Below the pieces are notes generated by a model. The model was not told the origin of the DNA and searched no databases. It saw only the letters and a program-made list of their open reading frames with translations. A stretch of 64,000 bases of DNA, taken from contig NZ_CP048113.1 of the NCBI RefSeq assembly GCF_010093065.1, positions 7,210,001-7,274,000 on the forward strand, given 5' to 3'. Positions 53,082-63,200 of the stretch are shown in pieces. Source of the DNA: Chitinophaga agri (lineage in GTDB: Bacteria > Bacteroidota > Bacteroidia > Chitinophagales > Chitinophagaceae). Position numbers and translations under genes: made by a program. Each line of letters begins with the position of its first letter. The first letter of the stretch is position 1.

Positions 53082-53650
53082 TTCCTGCTTTTATGTTATT
53101 TCGCCGTCGCTTGTCCGCCGCTTGTTCTCTGCTTGTTATACCCTTCCGGCCCCGGACACTTTTTACCAGTATTTTGTACTATATAAAAGGGCTCCTTCCA
53201 GATAAACTTTCTCTGAAGCGCTTTGGCGCACATCTTTTTCTCTTTCCCTGATAAACGACTGAAAGACACCGCTGTCCTTCACCCAGCTTTGCTACATCCG
53301 CCAGATCCACCTGTTCAGCATGATTGTTCATGTACCCAATGCCTGTTTGTTACGGCGACTGTCAGTGCTGGGCAGGCCTTTGTGGACAGTTGTGCCCGAT
53401 AGTGATCGCATGTTGCGCGAAATGGACAGCTCCTGTAATATAGTCTGAGGGAGATCGCCAGCAGTCAGGTATTGAATAAAAAGTATTATTGCCGTGTGAA
53501 AAATAACAGTAGTTTTGGAAAGATATGTTCCGCGACATATCTCACGTTATGAAGCATTTCCTTCCAGTAGTGGACAGGATCATTATTTTCCTGTGTTAAT
53601 AATGAGGCATTGTCCTGATTCACCACAACATTAAACACGCTATGACCAGG

Positions 53651-53674
53651 AAGGGGCTGATGGCCCCTTTTCTT
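53651..53674 (+). terminator. Terminator-like hairpin without an assigned gene
   Basis: AAGGGGC (53651-53657), loop TGATG, GCCCCTT (53663-53669) followed by TTCTT. It sits about 100 nt before the next promoter, so it may end read-through or an unseen small RNA. Confidence 0.5.
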
Positions 53675-53753
53675 ATGGGTATGAATGACAATGATTTATG
53701 AAAAAGAGTACTCAAAAGTCTACTCAATACTAACCTTGGGTAAATATTTCCAT

Positions 53754-53761
53754 TACATTTG
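53754..53761 (+). promoter_or_regulatory. -7 box TACATTTG of the giant surface-protein operon
   Basis: A perfect TAnnTTTG match 45 nt upstream of ATG 53807. The best -33 candidate (CTTG at 53735-53738) is 15 nt away, shorter than usual. Confidence 0.5.
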
Positions 53762-53806
53762 TAGAATATTTAATATTTAGGACCCTATATCCTGTTGACC
53801 GAGCCT

Positions 53807-56800
53807 ATGCATCACCCTATACCCGCACTGCGAATAGCAGTGTTACTATTGTTATCGATCTTACTGAAGCCTGTTGTTAGTAATGCTACAGATAATAGGC
53901 TTTATCTCCCTGGAGATACCGCCAAAAAAAGCATTGAAAGCTATGCCCTCGGTGTTTTCGACAAGATTAAAGAAAAGAATAAGTTTATTAGTTTCCTGAC
54001 CAATGAATCTCTTGGCACATTGCCTGTAGGGCTGGTTCGTGAGATTAACGGTAAAGTCTATGTTATTGCGATAGACAGTGTGCGTATGACGCCACAGGGT
54101 GCTTTTCTGAGTGCTTATTTCCGCTTTACATTTCCTGGTACTGAACGTGAACTGATCTTCGGCGGAAAAGATATTGCTTTCACGCCGGGAGGAATTGGCG
54201 CCGGTGCTTCTACTAAACTGGTATTGCTGAATGACCAGGAAGTGCAGATCAATGAACACGTTGAACTGACGTTCCCCGGCAACGCCAGCAACTTTGTGGA
54301 ATGGGACTGTAATGGTTTTAAGGCGGCTAATCTGAGTGGCATGTTTGAATTCGACAAAGGATGGCTGCAACCTGACAATCCGAATGAGGACAAGGTGAAA
54401 GCTGCGCTGAACGTCAACGCAAAAGACCTCAGTAATATTATGGCGGACATTGATATTCCCGCCTTTCGCATTAATGGTTTGAATGATTTCAGCTTCAAGG
54501 TAAAACATGCTGTGATAGATATGAGTGACGTGGCCAATCCTGCCGGTCTCAGTGTCACGCCAGACATGCTGGAGGATGCTGGCAGTCCGCTGTTATGGAG
54601 AGGGTTTTATCTGCAGGAGCTCGAAGTAGGACTTCCACAGCAAATGGCGTCAAAAGATGGGCGGCCTAAAGTGAACGTCACTAATTTTATCATAGATGAT
54701 CAGGGGGTAAGTGGATCGGTCAACGCCAGCAATATCGTGAAACTGGGCGATGCCAGTGCCGGCGGATGGCCACTGTCTATTGAGAAAGTAGGGCTGAGCT
54801 TCAGTAAGAATAAGCTGAATGGTGGTTCACTGGGCGGGCAACTCAGAATAGGCTTCCTCGGCGATGACCCGCTGGATTATGACGCCAGCATCAGTATGCG
54901 CGGTAATGATACGTACTACAATTTTGCGTTGCAGACCACAGCTGATAAAGCATATTCGTTCTTCGCAGGTAATATCACACTGAATAAAGACTGTCGTATT
55001 GAAGTTACGAAAACCGACAAGGATTTTATTCCGAAAGCAACACTTACGGGCAAAGTTGATCTTAATAAAAGTGTACTCAATGTAAAAGGTATCTCATTCG
55101 AAGACCTTACACTCTCGACACAAAAGCCTTATGTGCACAGCGGCACATTTGCGATCGCGACGGAGGGCGGATCAAAGATGAGCGGTTTCCCTATTGGGTT
55201 TGACGACCTGAGCCTCGGTATCTCAGATGGTAAAGTAGCGGTGGGTGCAACGGTAAAACTCAACTTCATGAACTCAGGAGACAAAGGCTTCAGTGGTAGT
55301 ACATCCTTTGTTGTTACCGCTGCACAGGATGAGGTGAAGTCGACCGTCATGGTAAATAATATAGCAGTAGAAAGAATAGATACTCGCTGGAAGCTGGATA
55401 AAGTGACTGTAAACGATATTGACCTGACCGTAAAAGTAATGGCTTTCCAGATGCATGGTATCATCAGCCTGTTTGATGAACATCCTGTATATGGGAATGG
55501 TTTCCGGGGCATGCTTGATTTTTCTCTGCCCGGTCCGATACCCAAAGCAAAAGCAACTGCCTATTTCGGCTCCAAAGATGATTACCGCTACTGGCATGTG
55601 GACGCTTATATCGGTGTCAGTATACCCATACCGCCCATGTTACAGATCACGGGTATGATGGGCGGTATGTCCTATCATATGGAACGTCCTTCCAACTTTG
55701 ACCCGTATGACTCCAGAAATGCCATTGATAAAAAGGGCGGAATGAAAGATGTCAATGAGATATTCCAGTACGTGCCATCCAAAGATGCCGGACTAGGTTT
55801 CATGGGTGGTGTTTCGCTGGCACTTGCAACGGAAATGGTGGTCAATGCGAACGTGGCGCTGGAAGTACAGTTTGGTTCCAACGGAGGCTTCCGTTATGCA
55901 CAGTTTGACGGAGCAGGTTATGTGATGCATGAGGCGTTAAAAGCAAAGAGCAAGAACGAAGCGAAGGAAGATGAAGCAGCGCCGGCCTGGGTGCAGTTCA
56001 AAATGCGGTATGACAATGTCAACAGCACTTTTGACGCGAACATGAAAACCTATATCAACATTCTTGGTGCGATCAAAGGCATCAATGAAAGAGGACTCGT
56101 CGGTGAATCGGCCCTTCATGTCGGACCCGATGACTGGTATTTCTATATAGGACGTCCTTCACAGATGTTCGGCCTTTCTATCGCAGGTGTAGCGGAAGTG
56201 AAAAGCTATTTCATGATGGGGTCCAAAGTGGAGGATATGCCACCATTACCAAGTGCGGTGACAGAAGTATTTGATGATGTGAATCTCAACTTCATGGCCA
56301 TGGAAAACACCATGAGCACCGGTAAGGGATTTGGTTTCGGTGCGCACTTTAAAACCGGGTTCTCATTCGATTATGGCGTATATGGTGAGTTTGAAGTAGG
56401 TGCTGGCGCAGATATACTGTTGCGTAACTACGGCGATGCGAAATGTAAGGGGAGCAACAGTATCATCGGGTTTAACGGATGGTATGCCTCCGGACAGGCA
56501 TATGCTTATCTGAAAGGAGATGTTGGTATCCGTGTGAAAGTATTTGGTAAGAAAAAAGGTTTTTCCATTGCAAAACTGTCGGCAGCCGTACTCTTACAGG
56601 CGAAAGCGCCAAATCCGGCCTGGTTCAGGGGAATGGTTGCGGTGAAATATTCCATCCTGGGTGGTATGGTGAAAGGTAAGGCGAATATTAAAGTGGAGCT
56701 GGGTACGGAATGTGAGATCGTCGGTGCAAAAGAGATCAATGTGGAAGTGATCAGTGATATTAAACCGGATGATCAGGGTACCGATGTGAGTGTGTTCTCT

Positions 56801-58213
56801 TCTCCGCAGGTAGCGTTCAATATTGCCATACAGAAACCATTCTCTATGCTGAATGAATATGACCAGGTGGCTACTTACCGTGCACAACTGGATGAAGTGA
56901 AACTGATGAACGATAAGACCCGTATTCCGGGAGAACTGATCATTAACCCTGATGGGATGTCGGCTTCTCTCAAACAGCGTGATATACTGCCTGGTCTGAG
57001 TAAACTGACCGCTTCTGCAAAGGTGCATTTCGAAAAACAGAATGGCGCTGCATGGGAAGCGCTGAAAAGCGATGGTAAGAACATTGACTATGAGGTGAAG
57101 TCAGCCACGTTCACAACAGCGGAAGAACCAACGACCATCAGCTGGGAGAATATATCCTACTCCTATCCGGTGAAGAATCAGTATAACTTCCTGCCTGGTG
57201 AGTATAAAAAGGGATATATAAAGCTTAAATATGGCCAACCTAAACTATTTAGGAAGACCGATGAGAAAGGCAGGAACTATAGTGTGAGTGCGGCTTTTAC
57301 CTCCGGACAGAAACAGGCTGTCAGTACGACGGTCTCCTATGATGAAAGTGCATCGCAGGTGAACTTCGATATTCCGGGGGGCCTGTCGGCCGAGATGGTG
57401 TATACCTATAACATTGTACGGGCTTCATTAGATGGAGAAGCTGCCGCCAACAACGTAACAAAGAAGGAAAATACAAGTGTCGGTGAACAGGGCGACAGTA
57501 CGACGATCACACAGACAGCCCTGAAAGGAGACGCCAGGTCTGATGCAGATAAAGAGCTGATCGCCTATAGTTTTCGTACCAGCAAGTACAAGACGTTTGC
57601 CGAGAAAATGAGCGCTGTTAGCGGTCAGCAGGATGTGTGGGATATTGCTACAGGTTGGGTAACGGTTATCGGTACCCGTTTTAATACGGAGGAGAAATTT
57701 GACAGGTTCGATATAGAAGGAGATGCTGCATTGAATACAAGACCACTGGTGCAGCTGAAAGCAGGGACTAATAATGCCTGGTTACAAAACCAGGTGCTGC
57801 CGCTGATGTATAATGGTTACCCATTTGATCCATCCATGACGTTGTCGCGTGATCCTGCTACTACCGGCGGTATTCCTCCGCTGGAAGCAGTGAGGATGTT
57901 CAATAACGATGATAGCTACCATCAGCTGGAAAGCAATCATGTCACCGATGGCGTTGCTCCGCTCAAACCAGGTGTTTGCAGGTACATGTACTTTGTGCCG
58001 TTCAGTGTGCATGAGGACTATGTGGAACTGATGGCGAAGGCCAGCCGTTTATATGTGAGCGGTAAAGCGTCTTTACAGGTCACGAATCTGCTGAACAATA
58101 CCTTCCCTGATCTCAAAGGAAATATTTACTATCCGGTGGAATTACAATACCGCTTACCGGGTCTTAACCAGATTTCCTCCACAATTACAAAAAGTATTTA
58201 CTATAAATTATAA
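53807..58213 (+). CDS. Giant secreted beta-rich protein of unknown family (1468 aa)
   Basis: Start at ATG 53807 (MHHPIPALRIAVLLLLSILLKPVVSNA, signal peptide) is preferred over TTG 53795. After cleavage the protein has no further clear membrane helix. It is built of strands alternating with Gly/Asn turns, e.g. VDLNKSVLNVKGISFEDLTLS, ATVKLNFMNSGDKGFSGS, GKGFGFGAHFKTGFSFDYGVYGEFEVGAGADILLRNYG and GMVKGKANIKVELG, which suggest a long beta-solenoid or groove. Residues about 590-690 and 730-970 have Gly-rich barrel-like strands. The C-terminal 450 residues look like Ig-like modules with YAFRTSKY-type segments. No motif identifies an enzyme. It is followed after 5 nt by an FN3-like protein and then an SprB-repeat protein, so a surface or secretion role is likely. 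Confidence 0.7.
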   Translation: MHHPIPALRIAVLLLLSILLKPVVSNATDNRLYLPGDTAKKSIESYALGVFDKIKEKNKFISFLTNESLGTLPVGLVREINGKVYVIAIDSVRMTPQGAFLSAYFRFTFPGTERELIFGGKDIAFTPGGIGAGASTKLVLLNDQEVQINEHVELTFPGNASNFVEWDCNGFKAANLSGMFEFDKGWLQPDNPNEDKVKAALNVNAKDLSNIMADIDIPAFRINGLNDFSFKVKHAVIDMSDVANPAGLSVTPDMLEDAGSPLLWRGFYLQELEVGLPQQMASKDGRPKVNVTNFIIDDQGVSGSVNASNIVKLGDASAGGWPLSIEKVGLSFSKNKLNGGSLGGQLRIGFLGDDPLDYDASISMRGNDTYYNFALQTTADKAYSFFAGNITLNKDCRIEVTKTDKDFIPKATLTGKVDLNKSVLNVKGISFEDLTLSTQKPYVHSGTFAIATEGGSKMSGFPIGFDDLSLGISDGKVAVGATVKLNFMNSGDKGFSGSTSFVVTAAQDEVKSTVMVNNIAVERIDTRWKLDKVTVNDIDLTVKVMAFQMHGIISLFDEHPVYGNGFRGMLDFSLPGPIPKAKATAYFGSKDDYRYWHVDAYIGVSIPIPPMLQITGMMGGMSYHMERPSNFDPYDSRNAIDKKGGMKDVNEIFQYVPSKDAGLGFMGGVSLALATEMVVNANVALEVQFGSNGGFRYAQFDGAGYVMHEALKAKSKNEAKEDEAAPAWVQFKMRYDNVNSTFDANMKTYINILGAIKGINERGLVGESALHVGPDDWYFYIGRPSQMFGLSIAGVAEVKSYFMMGSKVEDMPPLPSAVTEVFDDVNLNFMAMENTMSTGKGFGFGAHFKTGFSFDYGVYGEFEVGAGADILLRNYGDAKCKGSNSIIGFNGWYASGQAYAYLKGDVGIRVKVFGKKKGFSIAKLSAAVLLQAKAPNPAWFRGMVAVKYSILGGMVKGKANIKVELGTECEIVGAKEINVEVISDIKPDDQGTDVSVFSSPQVAFNIAIQKPFSMLNEYDQVATYRAQLDEVKLMNDKTRIPGELIINPDGMSASLKQRDILPGLSKLTASAKVHFEKQNGAAWEALKSDGKNIDYEVKSATFTTAEEPTTISWENISYSYPVKNQYNFLPGEYKKGYIKLKYGQPKLFRKTDEKGRNYSVSAAFTSGQKQAVSTTVSYDESASQVNFDIPGGLSAEMVYTYNIVRASLDGEAAANNVTKKENTSVGEQGDSTTITQTALKGDARSDADKELIAYSFRTSKYKTFAEKMSAVSGQQDVWDIATGWVTVIGTRFNTEEKFDRFDIEGDAALNTRPLVQLKAGTNNAWLQNQVLPLMYNGYPFDPSMTLSRDPATTGGIPPLEAVRMFNNDDSYHQLESNHVTDGVAPLKPGVCRYMYFVPFSVHEDYVELMAKASRLYVSGKASLQVTNLLNNTFPDLKGNIYYPVELQYRLPGLNQISSTITKSIYYKL

Positions 58214-58218
58214 GTCGC

Positions 58219-60291
58219 ATGCGTCGAATCCTATTGACCCTTTTGTCGTTAGTCACCTTGTTGTTATGCGGCACATTTAATTCCTATGCGCAGGAAAATC
58301 TACATAAGATTGTCGGTCTGGCCGATCCTAAAGACGGAAAGATCCGTTTGAGATGGTCTCCTGCAAGTTACATTGCCTGGGAGATCGGGAACAAATACGG
58401 TTATACCGTTGAGCGTTTTACTATCTCACAGAATGGTGTGCTGGTAAATCAGCCGAAACCGGTCATGCTGACCCGGCAACCCCTGAAACCTTACCCGCTG
58501 GAGCGCATGGAAGCATTGTCTCAGCAGCATGACCGCATTGCTGTTATTGCAGAACTTATATATGGGGAAGGGGCGAAGAAAGTGACCCCTGAAGGAGGTA
58601 TCGGTGCATTTCTTGAAAGTCAGCATACGAACGACTGGAGAATGGGTATGGCGCTGCTGACCTGTGATCTCTCAGTACCTGCCGCTCAAAGTGCCGGATT
58701 ATACCTGGAAGACACAGATGTAAAAAAGGGTGAGCGGTATGCCTATCGTATCGCACCAGCACAACAGCCCCAGAACCTGGTGATCGATACTGCATATATA
58801 GTTGCCTCTACTGACGAACCGTTTATACTTGCCAGGCCACAGGAGCTGGCTATAGTTTGTGGTGATAGCAGTGCGACACTGGGCTGGATCACTACTTTCT
58901 CACGCAGTATGTATAGTGCCTATGTGATAGAGCGGGCTGTAGATGGTAAAAACTTTAAACCAGTTTCTGAGCTGCCTGTTATTCCGACCGCTCCAGATAG
59001 AAATGGGTTCTCCTACTACCAGGATTCACTACCTGATAATGATCACCGGTTTACCTACCGTATACGGGGTATTTCCCCATTCGGTGAGTATGGTCCATAT
59101 TCGCAAACGGTAGAAGGAATAGGGGTGCCTACGGTGTCCGATCGCCCTGTAATGGATACGATCATTGTTGTGGAGAATAAAAAGATCACCCTGCAATGGT
59201 CGCTGCCAGGTAAATTATCCCGCCAGCTGGATAAACTGATCATTACCCGTGCTGATAAAAGCCGTGGTCCGTTCGAGACTGTCGCCACACTGAAAGGAAA
59301 TGCACTCACCTTTACAGACGGGCAGCCGGGTTTGTCAAACTATTACCGTATTAAGGGTATCACTAAGAATGGCAGGGCTATTTATTCTTTTCCTTATTTC
59401 GCACAGCTGATAGACAGTACGCCTCCCGCAGTACCTATAGGATTAACCGGTAAGATCGATTCTACAGGCATTGTAAAGCTGCAATGGACGGCTAATAAGG
59501 AGACAGACCTTCGGGGCTATCGCATATTTCGTGCGAACAGCAGCAAGGAGGAGTTTGTAGAGATCACCAGGACCATACTGGAAAAGCCGGCATTCACCGA
59601 TACCGTTACTTTGCGCACGCTCACTTCGCATGTGTTCTATAAAGTGATAGCGGTAGATAAGAACTATAATCCTTCCGACTATTCACCCTATATCATGTTG
59701 AAAAGACCGGATACGATCCCGCCATCCCGTCCGCTGATGACAAAGGCCTACCGCTCCGACAGTCTTCAGGCCATTGTACTGGAATGGATCAATAGTTCCA
59801 GCAGCGACGTTGTAAAATATACTTTGTACAGGATCAACACCAAAGATAGTACCCGCAGGGAAGTGGCTGTATGGGATACAGCTTCCAGACGGGACCATTA
59901 CCTGGATACTGCATTGATGGCAGGCCATACCTACTACTATGAACTAACAGTCTATGATGATGCGGGGAATTATGCACGGGAACTGAGTGGGGACATCTGG
60001 TTTGAGACAGGAAAACGCGCTTCTATCAAAGCATTTAAGGGTATTGTGAACGCGGAAAAGAAGATCATTGAATTAAGCTGGCAATATGATCAGCCCGAAG
60101 TCAGGCAATACCGTATTTACCGGGCTAAGAATGATCATCCGTTCATACTGTACAAAACAACCGAAGCTGCCACACAGCAATGGTCAGATAGCGAAGTCTT
60201 CTTAGGTAATGTTTACAAATACAAAATAACCGCTGTGATGAAAGGTGATGTGAAAGCTGAAATGAGCAAAGTGGTAGAAGTTAAATTCTAA
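58219..60291 (+). CDS. Secreted fibronectin type III-like repeat protein (690 aa)
   Basis: Signal peptide about 1-25 (NSYAQ). The protein opens with VGLADPKDGKIRLRWSPASYIAW, an FN3-like strand pair. At least five FN3-type modules follow with typical turns: SATLGWITTFSRSMYSAYVIERA, ITLQWSLPGKLSRQLDKLIITRA, VKLQWTANKETDLRGYRIFRA, IVLEWINSSSSDVVKYTLYRI and IELSWQYDQPEVRQYRIYRA. TPPAVP and TIPPSRP linkers mark domain borders. No enzyme domain and no T9SS sorting signal are visible. It sits 5 nt after the giant beta-rich protein and its stop touches the next start (TAAATG), so all three are made together, probably as a surface complex. Confidence 0.8.
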   Translation: MRRILLTLLSLVTLLLCGTFNSYAQENLHKIVGLADPKDGKIRLRWSPASYIAWEIGNKYGYTVERFTISQNGVLVNQPKPVMLTRQPLKPYPLERMEALSQQHDRIAVIAELIYGEGAKKVTPEGGIGAFLESQHTNDWRMGMALLTCDLSVPAAQSAGLYLEDTDVKKGERYAYRIAPAQQPQNLVIDTAYIVASTDEPFILARPQELAIVCGDSSATLGWITTFSRSMYSAYVIERAVDGKNFKPVSELPVIPTAPDRNGFSYYQDSLPDNDHRFTYRIRGISPFGEYGPYSQTVEGIGVPTVSDRPVMDTIIVVENKKITLQWSLPGKLSRQLDKLIITRADKSRGPFETVATLKGNALTFTDGQPGLSNYYRIKGITKNGRAIYSFPYFAQLIDSTPPAVPIGLTGKIDSTGIVKLQWTANKETDLRGYRIFRANSSKEEFVEITRTILEKPAFTDTVTLRTLTSHVFYKVIAVDKNYNPSDYSPYIMLKRPDTIPPSRPLMTKAYRSDSLQAIVLEWINSSSSDVVKYTLYRINTKDSTRREVAVWDTASRRDHYLDTALMAGHTYYYELTVYDDAGNYARELSGDIWFETGKRASIKAFKGIVNAEKKIIELSWQYDQPEVRQYRIYRAKNDHPFILYKTTEAATQQWSDSEVFLGNVYKYKITAVMKGDVKAEMSKVVEVKF

Positions 60292-63200
60292 ATGAAAACC
60301 CTGATGAAAATTAGTAATAGTATGAAGTGGCTGTTAGGGCTTGTTATTTTGATTGCCGCCGGATGCATGCAGTCATATGGCCAGAGCTTGTCTGGCTCCA
60401 CCTGGCTGTTCGGCCAGTATGCCTCAGGTAGCAGCACTTCGCCCATGATATATGTTCAATATACTGGTACCGGACAGGATGAAGCGCTCGGAGGTACGCC
60501 TCTGGGACCCGGAATGGTAGCTGCCGCAGGAGTAAAAGCGGCACCTCCTTATTTACTGAGAACTTCAACCGGGTCTTCTGTGGGAGGTATTTATACAAGT
60601 TCTGCCTATCCATTCGACTTCTCTTCCGAGCGCGACGATCTGCCATTTGTGGGGGCATACAGCAATTATAACCTGGGTAACTCCAGTACTGCCAGTATAC
60701 GGTGGCTGTACGGGATGGTGGCGCCCAATAAGTTGTCCGCCTCACCGGCTACGGCATGTGGCAATGGTTCTGTATACATCAGCTCAGGTAACAACTGGCC
60801 GCTCTTCGATGATCAGTATGTCAAATCATATGTTGTATTTGAATACAATATCGTAGGTACAAGTGCATGGAAGCCGATAGATTCTGTTTCTACCTATGGC
60901 GGGACTTATGGATTAAGCTTTGTGCCTTCACAAAAGATCCCCGAAATACGCAGTGGTACTAAAAACGTTCGTTTTCAGAGCAAGGTGAAAGCCGTGTATA
61001 GTAATAAAACGTACTATTCGGCTTATTCTGCTGCATCGTCTCCTATAGAAATACTGGCACCCGCTCCAGCGCTGAATGTCAGTCGGATAGAGACGAAAAT
61101 GACGTGTGCGGGTGAGTCCAATGGCGCTGTCAGGGTACCCGTGGGTGCTGTCACGAGTGCGAATCCGACCATGCGCTGGATACTCAGACCTGGTAATGTA
61201 ACCAATCCCTGCTTCCCCGATGGTACATCCAATTGTGGTAATGGCATCGCGCAGAGTGAGGGCGCAGTGCCCGTGAGCACCACAGAAATAGCTTACAGCG
61301 GTCTTGCTGCTGGCACCTATACGCTTTGGTTCGTGAATCCTGGTGAGGAACTGAGAAGCTGCTTTTCCAGCTATTCATTTACTATCGGCTCCTTCCCGGC
61401 GGTAGCTATCGCAGAAGATCAGGGGCAACATAAGAACATCAGCTGCTATAATGCAAACGATGGCCGCCTGCGTGCTACTGCCACCGGTGGCGATCCGGCA
61501 GGTCAATATTATTTTACCTTATTACGTAGTGATAACACGATCTATACAGGTGAACAGGCTGGTAATGGGGCCTCTCTGGTATGGGATAATCTGCCAGCGG
61601 GTAAATATAAACTCCGCGTCAGAAACGACAGGTGTAGTGATGTACAGACAAGCCAGGAAATTGAACTGACACAGCCTCCTCAAATGACCGGTACGATCAG
61701 TCTTGTGCAGCCTACCTGTAATGTGCCTGGTAATGGAGCTGTTACTGTAACGGCAAATGCAGGCGGGGTCGCCTCATTCAGGTATGAGCTGTATAAAGGT
61801 GGTGTGCTGCAGCAACAATCCGGGGTTGTGCCAGACAGAAGTTATACTTTTTCCGGACTGACAGGTGGCAACTATGCAGTGCAATTTTACAATAACGACG
61901 TAGCTGGTTGTCCTCCATGGGTTGGGAATACGACGCTGGATGCCCCTGTGCCGCTGACATTAGTGCTCGCCTCCCGTGACTCCGTAAGCTGTTATGGAGG
62001 TAGTGATGGTAAACTCCGTTTCACTGCTTCGGGTGGAACCGGTGTATATACTTATACCTTGTCTGGTGGCACGATAGGTACACGTACCAGTACTGACGGA
62101 CTTTTTGAAAATCTGCCTGCAGGTGATTATACTATACAGCTGACTAACCAGGCGTCCGGATGTAATGATCTGGTCGCTCAGCCTGTCAGTGTATTCCAGC
62201 GGTCACAGCTCACTATACAGCTGCAACCTGCCGGTATCAGCTGCTACGGCTTTGATGATGCAGCAGTACGGGCCCTGGTAAACGGAGGTTCCGGTAGTTA
62301 CAGATATAAATGGCAGCAGCTGAAGAACGGCGTATGGATGGAGAATAGCTTCTGGTTTGAAACGGATACAAAGATAGACGCACTGGCTGCAGGTACTTAC
62401 CGCGTGGTCATCACAGATGCGAAGGCTAACGGTTGTACTGTCACGGCGGATGAAGTGGTGATCAACGATGTAACAGCATTAAAGATCACTGATATTACCG
62501 TTACAGATGCCGTCTGTCTCGCTGATGGTGTGCATATTGTCATGACGGCTACCGGCGGAACAGGGGCATATACCTATTCCCTGTCTACAAATGGCGGCAC
62601 AACCTTCACCCCATTCACCGCTGCCACTAAACTGACCACTTCGGGCGCCTACCATTTGCAGGTAACGGATGCGAATGGTTGTGTCACGCCGGCTGATGAT
62701 GTCTATAACGTCGCATTACCCGCTGCTGCACTCGATTTTTCCACAACGGTATCTGATTATCACGGTTATAATATCTCCTGTAAAAATGCGGCAGATGGCA
62801 GGATCACAGTCAATGCAACCGGCGGTAATGGTGGTGCTTTCTCCGGTTATGAATACAGCCTGAACGGCGGTAAATATCAGGCGTCCCCTGTATTCGACCA
62901 GCTCGGTGGTAATAGCTACACGATCAGCGTAAAAGATGGGAGGGGATGTGAAGTGTCAAAGACGATCAACCTGACCGAGCCCGATATGAAAGAGGTGACA
63001 CTTACCAAAGCAGACATTGCCTGTAACGGTGCTGCTACGGGCAAACTCACCGTTGATATAACCGGTGGGGCTGGTGCATATAACCTTACAGTGAATAGCC
63101 AGGCAGTAACGGCGGGTACTACCCTGGAACAGTTGTCAGCGGGTGTATATGACATCCATATCACTGATGCAAATGTTTGTCCGGTAGATACCAGCATCAC

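Larger units (their letters stand above)
53082..53806. other. 0.7-kb intergenic region before the giant secreted genes
   Basis: No supported gene. A 61-codon stop-free stretch ends at about 53443 (ATG near 53311, KTPLSF...SSCNIV) and may be a remnant. A terminator-like hairpin AAGGGGC/GCCCCTT with T-run lies at 53651-53674. TACATTTG (53754-53761) is a perfect -7 box 45 nt before the next ATG, with CTTG 15 nt upstream of it. Confidence 0.4.

Noticed and set aside
53260..53443. 61-codon stop-free stretch in the gap before the giant genes
   Set aside because: No family resemblance and no promoter; may be a remnant but cannot be supported.
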